Counted from the stretch's first letter, positions 46,960 to 59,250 are shown. The stretch: 64,000 nucleotides of DNA from Lepidonotus clava (GCA_936440205.1 OW387148.1:1302001-1366000); one strand, 5' to 3'. Notes: a model not told the origin generated them from the letters alone. Numbers and translations: made by a program.

Positions 46960-48650
46960 CGGAGAAGGACACAGTTCTCGTTGCGTACGTCCCCCTCCTG
47001 TACCCTGCTACTTGGCCGCCCCTCTCCCCGCACCTCCTGGGCCTCAATTAACCCCCGGGCGCCTCCCGGGCGCGCGCCGCATTTGCTGCATGGTCGGCGC
47101 CATCCATCCCCACCCAATCCTCCACGGTCCTATCGGTCGGCGCTGGTGGCGGCCGGGCGGCGTGCCACCAGCTTGTTTTCGCCGGAGATAAGCGGTGAGA
47201 GGGCCGAGCTGCTCATCGGCGGGCAGGAGGTGGTGGCGAGTCGCTCGGGGGTGAGCTGATTGTGTTACGGGCACGGCGCGCGGGCTTATCAACTGAAACA
47301 AACACGGCGCCCCGTGGGGGATGGGGCGGGCGGGGAGGGGTGATGCTGTAAGGGGGGTTGTTTTTAGTGGGTTGTGATAATCGTTGAGGGTGTAGTGAAG
47401 TGGAAGTGATGGGAGGTGGGAACGAGCGTGTGTAGATCGTAGTACGGGAGGAGTGGGGTGAGGGGGTTAGAGTAGACGGGGTGTGGGCTGTAAGGGCCCG
47501 ACCGACGACGACCACGTCCCCGACGTCACCTTACGTCGGCCTTTGTCACTGTGTTAGGGTGGACGGGAGGTGGTGGGAGCAGCAGGGGGGGGGGGGGGAC
47601 TGGGCGGGGAGCAGCAGGGGAGGGGGTGCATTAGGCCTGTCAGCCCCGATGAACCCCCTGACCGCCGACACCTGGTTGCCCCTGACGACGCCCTCCCCGG
47701 GGGTCAGGGGGGTCACTGTTAACACCCATCACGGCCGCCGCCCGCCGCCATCACTTTTTGTTTCGCACATCAGGACAAATTACATCAAGTTGCGGGGGCC
47801 CACAGTGCGCCGCCTCAGCGCGCGAAGCACTCCAACCACCAGACTGCTTCCTTGAGGGGGGCTTCCCCGGCCCGCCCCGCCCGCCCATCAACCCGCCTAA
47901 AACGCTGGTAACGAGGGGCGCCAAATTAAACCTGGTCAATGCGTCCAAAACCGTTATCTGCCGGTCCTGATCGACTGGAATGAAAAAATATGAACACATC
48001 AAACCACAATGAGCCGAAAGGGAAAGGACTGTTGGGGGTGAAGTGGTGACGTTGGGCGACGTTAACGACGTGACGAGAGTCCCCTTAGCCCCTGGAGGAG
48101 CACCCCGCCCCACCTAAACCCCCCCTCCCCCTCCTTCAGGCCTGTTTACAACCCTCCCGCCCCCAGCACTAACTGAGACAAACACCCCGGCCCTACTCCT
48201 CCCTAATTAACTGCGCTACGCAAATTAGCAGATGAATGTTGGGGTGGATCCCTTGAAAACAATCGGCGCGGCGCGGCTCCATTTCGGTCGGTAATCGGGC
48301 GGCGGGCTGCTGCTGAAAGCGCCGCGCGCTAAAACACCGCGCCCGCCAATGGGACGCGAACAGCTGGCGCGGAAATGGGCGCGGACACCTGTAATAGGAT
48401 GAGATGGTGTTTGTTGTGGTAATAATGCCTTTATTATCCCGGCTTAGCGCGCCCACAATGTCCTTGCCAGTCGCTACACTAACTGTCTCCGACTTGGCGG
48501 TGTTTCTTACCGCGCGCCCTTCGCGCGCCGCTGCCCGCCGAGTGGGGCGTAAATCGTCGCGCGGAGATTTACTTTGCCGCGTGTCCCGTTTATTGCGGCT
48601 CTTTGAGCCGCGATGCTCTTTTTATTTTAACTCTACTCGAATCTGAAATA
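46960..48650. promoter_or_regulatory. Long CpG-rich region with one GAGCTGCTC
   Basis: CpG-dense segments at about 47030-47290 and 48240-48620 flank a G-rich middle with G14 at 47585-47598. GAGCTGCTC lies at 47206-47214. Words such as GGCGCGGCGCGGC (about 48266), CTAATTAACTG (about 48202) and GCAAATTAGC (about 48219) repeat the vocabulary of the 10.2-kb island. Many mutually overlapping frames of about 100 codons on both strands are due to composition. Confidence 0.4.
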
Positions 48651-49970
48651 CAACTTGTATCTTCAATAAACGTTAAGCCATGGCTAAAGCCAGAGAACAT
48701 AATCTTATACATACACTTATTAGGTGCAAATCTGCATGTTAAACGGTGACATTTGACGGCGAGAAGGGGTCTCAATGCCTTGGTGACTGACAGCTTGAAT
48801 AATTAATGCCTTCGAAAGTTGGCTTAAAGTTTTCAAAAGGCGGCTGGAAATGGAAGCTGTCAGAGACGTGGGTATCGGGGGGAGTGTGGACGTGGTGGTC
48901 GGGACGGACACGGGGACGGAGATGATGGATGGGTGTATAGGGCTAAGGGTGAGTGTTGGATCTGTGACAGAGGGATCCAAAGGTAGAAGGCCCGCTGTTT
49001 AAAGAGTCGGTGGTATCTCGATTTGTCAGCAGGCGCGGGCTGGTCTAATCAGTGCGGTGTGAGTCGGGGAGTAAAGCGGGCCGGGGCTGTCCTCTGTCAC
49101 CGAGCGGGGATTAAGTACGGCCAGCGGGGGGTGGTGGTGGTGGGGATAACTTCAGTTTGAGGTTTGACTGAGATGGAATTTGCATTGGGTGCGGGGAGAG
49201 GGGAGCCGATCGGATTAGGGTGATGAGTCTGTGAGCGGGCCGCCCGGACACGCCTCCCGCCGTCCGCCGTCGTCGACATATATCCGGTCTGCGTCCTCCT
49301 GTGCCCGCCCGCTGCCCCTGCCGCCCGCCCACTGCCCGCTGCAAGCCGTCAAAAGGGGACCTCCGCGTATCAAAGTCAATCCCGTCTCCTGGGGAATCAG
49401 CCACAAGATAGAGCGGGCGGCGCGTCACTGCCGCGCGTGGCCGCGCCGCGCCCTTTTTGTCGTGACGCGCGGTGCTGTGTGCCCAGATTTGGGGCCGCCC
49501 GCCGCCCGCTATGCGCCGGCACGACTGACCCCGACCCCCTGATTGCCCGCCGCGCCCGCAGAGGTCGCCACCGTCGGCGACGCCTGCCCCCCGAGCTCCG
49601 CCGATATTTAGCTTTAATTAACAGATTAGGTTTCGATACAAAATTGTTTTTGCGGGCGGGAGCGTGGCGCGGCATGCGGGGGCACGTATTGTGGCGCGGG
49701 GCTCATCACGCGGCGCGATAGGGGGCGCTTATCGCCGCGCCCTCACCGCGCGCCGACGATAGCGCCGACATGATGTAAGCGGGCGGCGCGGCCCTGTCGG
49801 CCTTTATCAGACGCGCGGCAGATGGCCGGCGACGCGCCCAGCCCGCTTCCGGCGCGGGTCGGTCGGGGCGGGCTGACACGGGGTGACCAGAGGCCGGGGT
49901 GGGCCCTGATCAGGCCTTAATATAAACCGGGGGACGCGCCCAACCAGGCCACTGTCAGCAATGGTCAGCC
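48650..49970. promoter_or_regulatory. CpG-dense island
   Basis: The densest part (49220-49930) is full of GCCGCGCC/GGCGCGGC words, interrupted by CTTTAATTAACAG at about 49610. TATAAACCG near 49921 lies at the right edge and could be a TATA-like element. No exon recognised. Confidence 0.35.
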
Positions 49971-51354
49971 GGCCAAACACAGAGATGGCATTTTTCCGTC
50001 CTTTTCTGTATTTCCATTTTTTGCCAGTTCAGTATGAAAAAGAAATTAAGATTTCTAGTTAGTCATGTCACTCATTTTGGCTTTTCAAATAATTATCGTA
50101 CTATTACATTTTCACATTTTCTAGTGGATATTTCCACCCTTCTAGCTTCTAAACTGAAATTCCGGAAATGTTCTTCCTATTTTCCGTAAATGTCATCTCG
50201 GCAAATAGACCAACCCCTATACACCAGAACCACTAAAAATTAATATTACTATGTTAAGAACAAACCTCCGCAGCTACATGATATTGAAAGTAAAGTTTAG
50301 TTTACAAGGGAGTCGGTGCCCGTCCGTTTGTGATGTTGAGGGGAAACTAGTTTAGGGAGATGGAGTAGCCCGTCGGTCCACAATAAGACGTCCTGGGCTT
50401 GGGGGATCTATGCATTGATCCTCTATCCAGGTTACACCATAGAGACCTGCCGCAGTGAATGGGGTCTTTTCAGGCGGCACTAACCCCATCTGGGCGCTTT
50501 GAAATGAAAGCAAATAGTGAAGTGACTCAGTAGATTGACAATCGGGCGGGGTGGGCCCGCTAGACCTAGGCTGGGGGGAGTTGGGGTAAGGACGGGAGTC
50601 TCCTGGTCTCTTATGCTCACCCCGTATTGCGTCCCAACGTCTCTGTCTCAAAGAGGGGAACATCTATAGCCCCATACATTGTATATTGTCCTTTCTGTCC
50701 TCTCATACGCTAACCGAGGTGTAGGGTAGCAGAAGATGTGTATTGTAGGGAGTTTTGTGAAAGACTCCCTACAATGTTTTGTGAAGGATAAAATCGCACA
50801 TTGTATTTTAAAAGGTAAAAGATTGAGATGGAATGGACGGCACCATTCTTCACTTTATGAAGTTGGATACCGTTTGATGTATACTTTTACAGCTATATCT
50901 GGAGCGATGTAGGCTGTTCAGCGCAAAGATGAATCGCCAAACTATTACAGCTTTGGCGGCTACTTGCTTTTCAACTGGACATTTGGAGCACAAAGCTACG
51001 CAGTCAGTGGAGTTTCTTAACAATAAAAGTTACAGAAATCCCTCAGTATTGTGATGGTCCGTCTGTCCCTGCATTAGAAACCTCTTTTCACGTGTTTACT
51101 TTCCTGGTGACGATCGGTGAAGCGGAAGAACCATTAGTAGACAGGAAACGTAGCTCACCCAGTCCACCTGAAGGCTTAGACGCCGCTGTTTGATTCACCG
51201 TAGACATTTCTGAGCTGTGCAGATTCTTTGGATAAATGCCCGTTCGGACCCCTTGGGTATAGGGGGCGGCCTTTGAAGTCGTACTCATTGACCTGTGAGG
51301 GGCCAGGTATTGGATCCTTGGTCTTAGAGGGGACAGAGGGATCAGGGTTGGAGT
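49970..51354. other. No gene seen; one hairpin
   Basis: ATTGTAGGGAGT (50742-50753) and ACTCCCTACAAT (50764-50775) form a perfect 12-bp stem with a 10-base loop, with GTTTTGTGAA repeated in the loop and just after it. Otherwise unremarkable. Confidence 0.5.
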
Positions 51355-51386
51355 CTAACCTGACCCTCCCGGCCGACAGGTAAGTG
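51355..51386 (+). promoter_or_regulatory. Recursive splice-like site (ACAG|GTAAGT), moderate
   Basis: CTAACCTGACCCTCCCGGCC leads to GACAG (AG at 51378-51379), followed at once by GTAAGTG. The pyrimidine tract is shorter than at 21549 or 60399, so this is the weakest of the three. Confidence 0.3.
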
Positions 51387-51542
51387 TGGTAGGAGGCTGG
51401 TTTATGGGGGAGCAGAGGGGCTTGGTAAGACGAGATAAAGCGGGGTCCTGCATAAAACATGGGAGCAGGGTGAATAGAAAAAGGAGGAGCGCGTGTAGAG
51501 GTCACGGCACCGGGAAGGGGGCGGTGGCGTGCTGACGGCCAT

Positions 51543-51577
51543 GAGCAGCTCACAACTGCTCCCGGGTAGTGAATCTG
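51543..51577. promoter_or_regulatory. GAGCAGCTC with two half-sites
   Basis: Exact site at 51543-51551, then CAACTGCTCCC at about 51553 and ATCTGCTCACC at about 51572. Confidence 0.4.
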
Positions 51578-51599
51578 CTCACCGACATGCTCATACAAA

Positions 51600-52430
51600 A
51601 AGACACCCTCCAGCTTCTGTATTCAAGCCGTATTAAGAGGGGATGTGTGCGCATCAGTGATTCAACTATTTCTTAAACATCACTAGACGTTTTTAAAAGT
51701 TAACTCAAGTTACGGTTTGTAAGCGAGGACCGTAATTTGTCTGGATTAAAGTAACCATCTGGGCCTGCTGAGTTTAATAACCCACGTCAATCCAGATGAG
51801 TTACGAGGAGAGTACTCATAGTTTTGTCCGCGGGAAAAAAAAGGTTGAATGTCACTTGAAAAGTAAATACCCCTTAGAATACAAAAGGTACCCCACATTC
51901 TAAACACCGAAGTACACACTTACAGTAGTTTATAGCACTTACCACGCTTGCTTGATGATGCACAGGTACCACGATGGACAGAATTATCGCCGCGTTTCAA
52001 CTAGAAATATACAAGGGGTTGATATCAGCCCAATATGATAAGCGTCTGGTTAGTGAAATTCCAGTCGCATGCCTTATCATAATGGCTATTCTAGGTTCTT
52101 AATCGCGTAACGCCAATACATTGATTGTTCATAAAATAACCTTTCAAATGACATGTATTAAATAACAATATCGAATACATTTTAAGTTATGTGCATACTC
52201 CTTTCAATTTTAAATATATAAGCGCCGGTCCCAAATTAGTTCTGTAAACTCTGATGTTACACCGATATGCAATCATAAACACCAATTTTCTTCAAACTTG
52301 ATACAGCTGTCATTATTGATAACCCAGCAGTATCAGGCTAGCAGGAACTCTCTTGGGGTGTGCTATTCACCATTCAGACCCAGCCTAGCACGGCTCACAT
52401 ATCACTTGGTTTTGTTGTAGTCCCCCAAAG
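51600..52430. other. No gene seen
   Basis: AT-rich DNA without recognised elements. Confidence 0.5.
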
Positions 52431-52432
52431 AC

Positions 52433-52939
52433 GAGCAGCTCTCTCTACCCGAGCAGCTCGCGGCAGTTTAGACCTACCTGCCCGCTAATTACGTATTAAT
52501 TAACAATGCGGCCCTTTGGCACACTCACAATGGGCGTTTGTCCTAAAGCCCACCACTGGCCCCGCGCCGCCCACAATAGGTGCTCGCCCATAGCCCTTTC
52601 TGCTCTAAGTAGGTCTATAGGAGCAGCTCAGTGGCCAAGGCCGAGGGACAAATTGCTTCAAGGGGGAAGTCAACCGGCGGCGACTATAGCCAGCGGAGAT
52701 GCTACAATAGGTGTGGCCACTGGTTGAAATCCACTCCAAGGCTGGTCAATTGTGGGTGCCGCTGGCGGTTCTTTAATAGCCTTAGCCGGCCCTTGTTCAC
52801 TGACTGGGGTGGGGGAGGCTGTGTTAAGGGGTGGTATTGTGGGACGGATTAGGCTAAAGTCAGGCTGTACGTAAGAGACAAGGTGTGGCCGTATGCCCAT
52901 TGTGGACAGATTAGCGTCAGCATGCTATCAGTGACGTCA
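52433..52939. promoter_or_regulatory. Dense composite motif cluster
   Basis: Three GAGCAGCTC (52433-52441, 52451-52459, 52621-52629) and four Sox-like sites (ACAATGGG 52527-52534, ACAATAGG 52573-52580 and 52704-52711, CCCATTGT 52896-52903), ending with a perfect CRE TGACGTCA (52932-52939). ATTACGTATTAATTAAC lies at about 52489. This is the richest motif island in the window and the best enhancer candidate. No coding signal was seen. Confidence 0.5.
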
Positions 52940-53787
52940 TCAATGGCCATAGACCAATGGGACTGGCCTATCCCCTCCTTCTTGGCGTCACGCTGACAAA
53001 CGTGTCCAGCTCAACTAAATTGTTGACATATTCTGTTAAAAGATATCATATCCATGTGAATGCGTCTTCATTTTCGAGTATGTTACAAAGCCATTCAAAA
53101 TGTATCCATTGAAATTTCCCGTTTTTCAAATATATACAATTTGTATTAGAACTGAACTGATTGACATGGTAGGTGGTTGCTTCTATATAGGCACAGAGTA
53201 TGATAAATCAGGAAATCTTTTTCTTATTGAAGTAAACTACCCCACTTTCCGAAAATAGTTATATCTCTCTTTGAACTATACTTCATGCATTAAATTATGT
53301 GAATCGAGATGGTTATCATGTTACATGTATGAAGTCGTGTATTGATTCGTTTCCCCAGATATCCTCAGATGTTCTCTGTCGCTGGTTTTTAATATTCCAT
53401 TCACCGTCTCAGTACAGTGTTAGGGTGCTCTCTGTACGCGTACCTGATCAAAACACGCGTGCCACTTCACCCTAACAGGTAATCTGCTAACCTTTCTGTA
53501 AACAGACGTGCACCAAAGTGATTCTTTCCTTCATACGAATGGCCTCAATCTCCGACACTATGCCAATCGACTGTCAATGACAACCAGAAGAAATAAGAGC
53601 AGCCGGCTTGGGGTTGTGAATGGCCAATTACACATGAGGTAGATTAGAACCATAATCAAAATGTGTGTTAGACAGCAGTGTGGGTTGTGTATTCTGATTG
53701 ATGAGATGTAGCTTCTACTCAGTGACCCCTTTCATACTTTCCTTTAACCGAAGAGAGTAAAATCAAAACTTTTAATTTTATAGTCTC
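52940..53787. other. No gene seen
   Basis: AT-rich DNA without recognised elements. Confidence 0.5.
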
Positions 53788-54393
53788 CACCCCTTGCCAC
53801 ATTTCCTTTTAACTCACCACCCCCTGCCATGCTTCCCTTTACCTCACTACCTCCTGCCACATTTCCCCTCTATCTCACCACCCCCTTGCCACATTACCCC
53901 GTTAACTCACCATCCCGTGCAATATTATTACTATATTTCAACACTCCCTGCCACACTTCACCTTACCTCCTGCCACAAGTCCCCTTTAACTCACCACCCC
54001 CCCTCCCACACTTTCCTTTAACTCACCACCCCCTCCCACACTTACCTTTAACTCACCACCCCCCTCCCACACTTACCTTTAACTCACCACCCCCTCCCAC
54101 ACTTTCCTTTAACTCACCACCCCCTCCCACACTTACCTTTAACTCACCACCCCCCTCCCACACTTTCCTTTAACTCACCACCCCCCTCCCACACTTTCCT
54201 TTAACTCACCACCCCCCTCCCACACTTACCTTTAACTCACCACCCCCTCCCACACTTACCTTTAACTCACCACCCCCCTCCCACACTTACCTTTAACTCA
54301 CCACCCCCTCCCACACTTACCTTTAACTCACCACCCCCCTCCCACACTTTCCTTTAACTCACCACCCCCTCCCACACTTACCTTTAACTCACC
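53788..54393. repeat. 30-bp minisatellite, about 20 units
   Basis: Consensus CTTTAACTCACCACCCCCTC plus CCACACTTAC, with C-run length variants and TTAC/TTTC alternation. Units are regular from about 53970 and diverged in the left third, so growth was directional or recent on the right. The strand is extremely C-rich (pyrimidine/CA bias). Long Pro-rich plus frames (FNSPPPPTL type) come from the repeat. Confidence 0.95.
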
Positions 54394-55600
54394 GCCCTCC
54401 TTGACTTTGACCCCTGCTCTCAAGCTTATCACCAGGGGGATCCAGCTGTGTTGGCTAGGGCCCAAGACAACCGGTCGGAGCGTTAAAACAGCGTGAGCTT
54501 TGGGTCTGATAGTTAATTAATTGTTAATTAGGAGCGCGGGTAGGCCGTGAAAACAGGCAGGTGAGGTGCGAGCAGGGATGAGCTAATTAGGGCCGTGTAG
54601 GGTGGCACGAGAGCTGCTCTCCGTGTTAGGGTAGTCGGCAGAGGGTAGAGGAAAAAATAACCAACCACTGAGTACACCTGGTTTGAGTCGAGTGGCTCAG
54701 AGTTGGTTAGCGAGCTGCTCACTTGAGTCAGATTCAGCAAGTGAACGATGTGTTCCCTTTAGTGTGCAGCTTTCTTCAGTCAGGGTGGGAGAATAAAGGG
54801 CTCAGTGGGTTGTAGTGATGGGTGGTTGGAATCACCGTTAATTCAGATAATAGACTTCTCGGTTAATTCACCTTTTGTCAGCGGACATCGTAGTAAATTT
54901 ATTCAGTCCTGGGAAACCACTGTCAATCCAGTGTTGTTTACTTTGCTGCTTTAAATCATGATATACTTTTACCCAGAAGACACTTCTCGGTCACTCATGT
55001 TTATGTCAGTGAACCGCATAAGTCAATCAGTAGGCAACTGGATTGCTGACTTGCTATGTTGACCTCAGGAAGTGTAAATCTCAATTTAGGTATTATTCAA
55101 TAATTCCTGTAACGCAAATCAGTTGTTATCTGATAATAGAGGTAAAGATGCAGACATCTACCAGATATGTTATCATTATGTTTTCATGTATACGTTCTGC
55201 TTCACGATCTGCAAATAAAGAACGGACTGAAAATAACACCTTTGCCATATAGGGATATCATATACACTGTAGCACTAAAACTGAGAAATATCTTTATAAT
55301 ACAGCGTTTCTATTCTAGTGTGATAGAAATATACTGGGGTAACACCATATTGAAGTTACACATCCGTATCATATATACTCGATCAGCACTGAATGCATAC
55401 GATATGTTAACTAAGTCGATCAAAACATCTTTGACAATTTGATCCAACTGGCTGTCACGTTAGTTTTCCACCTATGGATATACGAGTCGCACCTGCCATT
55501 CATTACCTGTATGCTGACTAGAGCTCATTACGATGAGGTATTGTTAGGTGTGGGAATAGAGTTGCTCCGGAGGTTACCTGGCAGGTGGGAGCAGCTCACA
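54394..55600. promoter_or_regulatory. Region with three GAGCWGCTC sites
   Basis: GAGCTGCTC at 54611-54619 and 54712-54720, a near-match GAGTGGCTC at about 54689, and GAGCAGCTC at 55589-55597. TTAATTAATTG lies at about 54514. Otherwise AT-rich, with no exon recognised. Confidence 0.35.
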
Positions 55601-57000
55601 CAAAAGGTGTTTCCCCTGAGTTCACAACACCTGACACACTGCGGCCATAGTGACTTTATATGGTTCAACTTTTAACCTAACTGAACTGTCCTGTTTTCAC
55701 CTCCCAGTTCTACGTTGGAGCTGAGTAAGTCATTCAGTTGAAAGCAGTCAGTAAAGTATCAATTCATATGAATGCCACCTAGGAGATCTTAGTAGATTTT
55801 CTGAAAATCTCCTCCGAAGACGTTATTCTTGAGAATAGACATGATAACTATAACTTTTTCAAAACTTTTCTGTGTTGAGAGGTAATCTAAAGTATATTAG
55901 TCGATAATAAAGTCGGTGTTTATTTAACATCAATACGTATCTTATGTCGGCAGTACCTCTAGATCTACTATGGGAAATACTTCTCAGTGGTTCATGCAGT
56001 CACAGATACAGATTTAGTAAGACAGGCTGATACACGCTGCCGAGGACGAGTCCTTATGATCTCTATGGTAGTTCGCGGTCCACAGTGACCCTCCAGGATG
56101 ACTGGTGTGGAGGTCCTTGAGGGGTGGTGGTGGTGATGGTGGACCGGGCAGGTCAGTAATAGTTGGGTGTGGAGAGTGGTCTCACGGATAGGGATATGTG
56201 TCGTCAGATTGACCCACTGACCACTCACTCTGGTCAGAGCCAATTTTCGTGCTTCCTTGTCAGTGACAATATACTCAATAGTGTACATACTGTGCATTGA
56301 TCTGAATGGTCTGTGTTACTGGTAGACAAATAGGGTTTAAATAGTGTTATGCTGAGACCACTCAGTTGAGTGACTTTCAGATAATGAAGCATATATATAA
56401 AAGTATCAAAATATGATTATGAATTTGGTGAATAATAATCTTGCTTGTAGTATGGACCTATTTCAAAGTGAGTAGAAGTATAAACAGTGAAATGTTCTAT
56501 ATATTGTCTATAGCCCACCTTTTTATCAGTAACAGATTATCCAAGTTTGTATTTATAATGTCTTCATCTTTTTACCTGGAGGGCTGATGTATTAATATTT
56601 TGTCAGAGGTTCACGATTGTTGAGTGTTTGTTACAGAAGTAAAATAAGTTTATACAAGTGTAGATTGATGTTTTGAATAGGGTTAATTAATAAGAAGTCT
56701 ACATTGCCATCCTTTTGAATATAGTAAAACTTTGAACTATAATAACACAAAGAAAACGTGTAACATTAAAACTGTCTCAGTTGAGCACATTGATATAAGT
56801 GTGTCGGTTTCTTAATGTGTTACCGATAGCCGCTTCCCATCATACAGTTCATACGTGTATTTGCAATGTTGTGAAATCTGATTGGGGTCGTTATTAGAAA
56901 TGTATAGACCACCCGTCGGTGTCCAGCCGGAGAGGGCATGCTTAGGTGGGAGATCGAGATTCATGAGATATTGTGGGACGAAGAGTCATGAGTAGTAAGG
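55601..57000. other. No gene seen; small palindrome
   Basis: AGATTTTC-T-GAAAATCT (55794-55810) is a perfect odd palindrome. Nothing else. Confidence 0.5.
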
Positions 57001-58400
57001 TCGGTGGGGGTGTAGAGCAGGCCGACAGTGCCCACACCTCTAGGGCCCTCCTGTGTGGGACTAACCCTGGAGGAGGTGGAGGGTGTGCGTACACCGCCTG
57101 ACGTGAGAACTAACCCCTATCCCCTCCCCCTGTGAACACTCAGTAAAGGTCACCCCCCGACCCCTGTCCGGGCCGTCCAGGTCGGACGGAGATGGATAAG
57201 CGCCAGGTGTTGGTGATCGGCGCCGCGCCCACCGCGAGGGCCGCGACGTCGGCGTCGGCGTCTTCGAAGTCATTGTTAGTGGACGACGTCGGCGTCTCGA
57301 GCCGCGCGCCCTCCTGGTGTGAATTAACAGTTAATCCGGGGCGGGCGGCCGCGGCGTTTACGACGCGCGCGCTGCCTTTCAGCGCCGGGAAATACGAAGT
57401 GAAAAGATGGGCGCGGCGGGCCCCGGCCAGGCGCGGAGATTGTAGCGGGCGGCGCGGGGCGGCGGGCGGCGCGCGGCAGCTGAGCCAGGGCGCTTCCTGT
57501 ATTATCGGCGGCCTGTGAAAGCGCGGCGCGCGTCGACAATGCGCGCTTTTCAGGCAAACATCTGCGGGGAAATGAGCAGGATTACGGGTATTGCCGACAA
57601 CAGATTACGCTCGCGCGCGGCGACAGCGGCCTGGCCTGAAAGGCGGGCGAAAGGGACGCGGCGCGGCGCGGAAAGGGCGCAGATGTAGGGCGCGGATCAG
57701 CGCGGCGGCGCGGCTATTGAAGGCGCGGCCCGCCTCCATCAGCGCTTCCTTAGAGGGGCGTAATAAAGCAGGGCGAGTGGTCAGTGGAGATGGGGGCGGC
57801 ACGGGCAGGGCGCAGTATTAAGGCCGGGGCCGGGGGGCCTTGTCCAGCCTATATACAACAAACCATTATCCCCTCAGCACCCATCAACCCCGCCCGCCCC
57901 GCCTCACCCCACCCCCGACACCCCGCCCGCCGATGGCTCCCTAACCGACGATCGGCCTCCCGCGGGTACAGCCCGGCTTGGGGCGGATCAGTCACACGAC
58001 GACCTGGCCGGAATCCTAATGCCCCCTGCCTCCCTCACCTCCCCTCCTGTGGCCCCCACCAGGGCACTGCCCCTCACCAAGGCCATAAAACCCGGCGATT
58101 TGTCCTCCAGATCCACCCTGCCCACCCACAGCGGCGTCTGAGACCTGGCCATTTTCCCACGGCCCTCTCAGCACCTGGAGGACCCTTGTCGATTACCCCC
58201 CTTGACCTTCAGAGATCCCCCAGTTCCCAAACCGACCTCAGCTTTTACAGTCGAGGATATGACTTCTCCGACAAACTACTTAAAGAAACCGTCCAAACTT
58301 TGGTGATGAAGCCCGCGATCTGTCGGTGTGGCCGTTTGGTGCCGTTACATTTCCCGTTTTATCGGAGCGCACCTCGTCCTAAATCTACCCTTTTCCTGTA
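57000..58400. promoter_or_regulatory. CpG-dense island
   Basis: Extremely CpG-rich at 57180-57780 (GACGTCGGCGTCGGCG at about 57246, repeated GGCGCGG words near 57450 and 57660), then C-rich to 58160. The 205-codon plus frame (57784-58401) starts in low-complexity Pro/Arg-rich DNA, crosses into AT-rich DNA and has no family signature, so I do not call it. Confidence 0.4.
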
Positions 58401-58880
58401 GGTGATGTGGTAGTATTTTCTGCAAAAAGGAACAAATCTTTCTATCGCGCTGAAGTTGTTTGGGCGGAAATATCAGGACTGGACAATTGTGGAGGCTCGG
58501 ATAACATATAGGTGCTGTTGGGAAGCTACCTCTGTATTTGTGGGACTCGGCGGAAGGGAAGAATGATATAATGTAGTTCATGAGTTTGAAAGAGTTGTAT
58601 CGATATACATCAGTACAACTATTGGAAGTATCTTCAGCTGAAAGGACCTGAATATATCTGTTTAACTTGATACATAAATCACCATTGTTAGATTGGCAAA
58701 CTGTAAAGTTTGATGTTCTATCTCAATGGATATTAATCTCCCTATATCATATAGTATGCCTTCTGATACGAACAAGATCCATAGCCTATGAAAAATGAGT
58801 GTATGAAAAGAGGATACTGTATACTTTCAAAGTCCCTTGACCTGTGCGTGTATTAAAACTTCATTGTACGTTCTATGCTC
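58400..58880. other. AT-rich, no gene seen
   Basis: Nothing recognised. Confidence 0.5.
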
Positions 58881-58887
58881 CCCTCTG

Positions 58888-59250
58888 GGCCTAAGGGCCT
58901 GACAAAGTGGGGGGTCCTCCCCGCCTAGGGCCTTGATGAAAAGCCCCATCAGAGAGGACCTTCCCCACATGAAGGCCCTTCTTAGTGTGGGGTAATGATG
59001 AAGCCAAATCAAGCCGCGGGTCAGCCCAGGTCCTTCTCAGCCTATATTAGGATCTTCCCAAATAGGTACTTTCACCCGAAAGGTCCCATGCCCTTCAAGA
59101 CGGTCCGAGGACCCCTTTGGCTGGAGGTCAAGGGCCCTTCTGATGAAAAGGGCCCCATCAGCCATGCAGGCAGGGCGGCAGTGTGCACGTCCTTCCGCCC
59201 AGAGGGCGCTAACAAGGCCTGGTGCAGGGGGGCACTTGTCGGGCCCTTTT
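58888..59250. repeat. Mosaic of AAGGGCCCTT palindromes and a folded repeat
   Basis: AGGGCCT/AGGCCCTT/GGGCCCTT-type words recur at about 58893, 58927, 58972, 59131 and 59241. TTGATGAAAAGCCCCATCAG (about 58933) recurs as CTGATGAAAAGGGCCCCATC (about 59140), each with a CTGATG/CATCAG stem. The 202-codon plus frame crossing it matches no family. It may be an old palindromic repeat or a structured element. Confidence 0.5.

Noticed and set aside
57784-58401. 205-codon plus-strand ORF
   Set aside because: It starts in low-complexity C/G-rich DNA where stops are rare, has no family signature, and competing frames exist on both strands.
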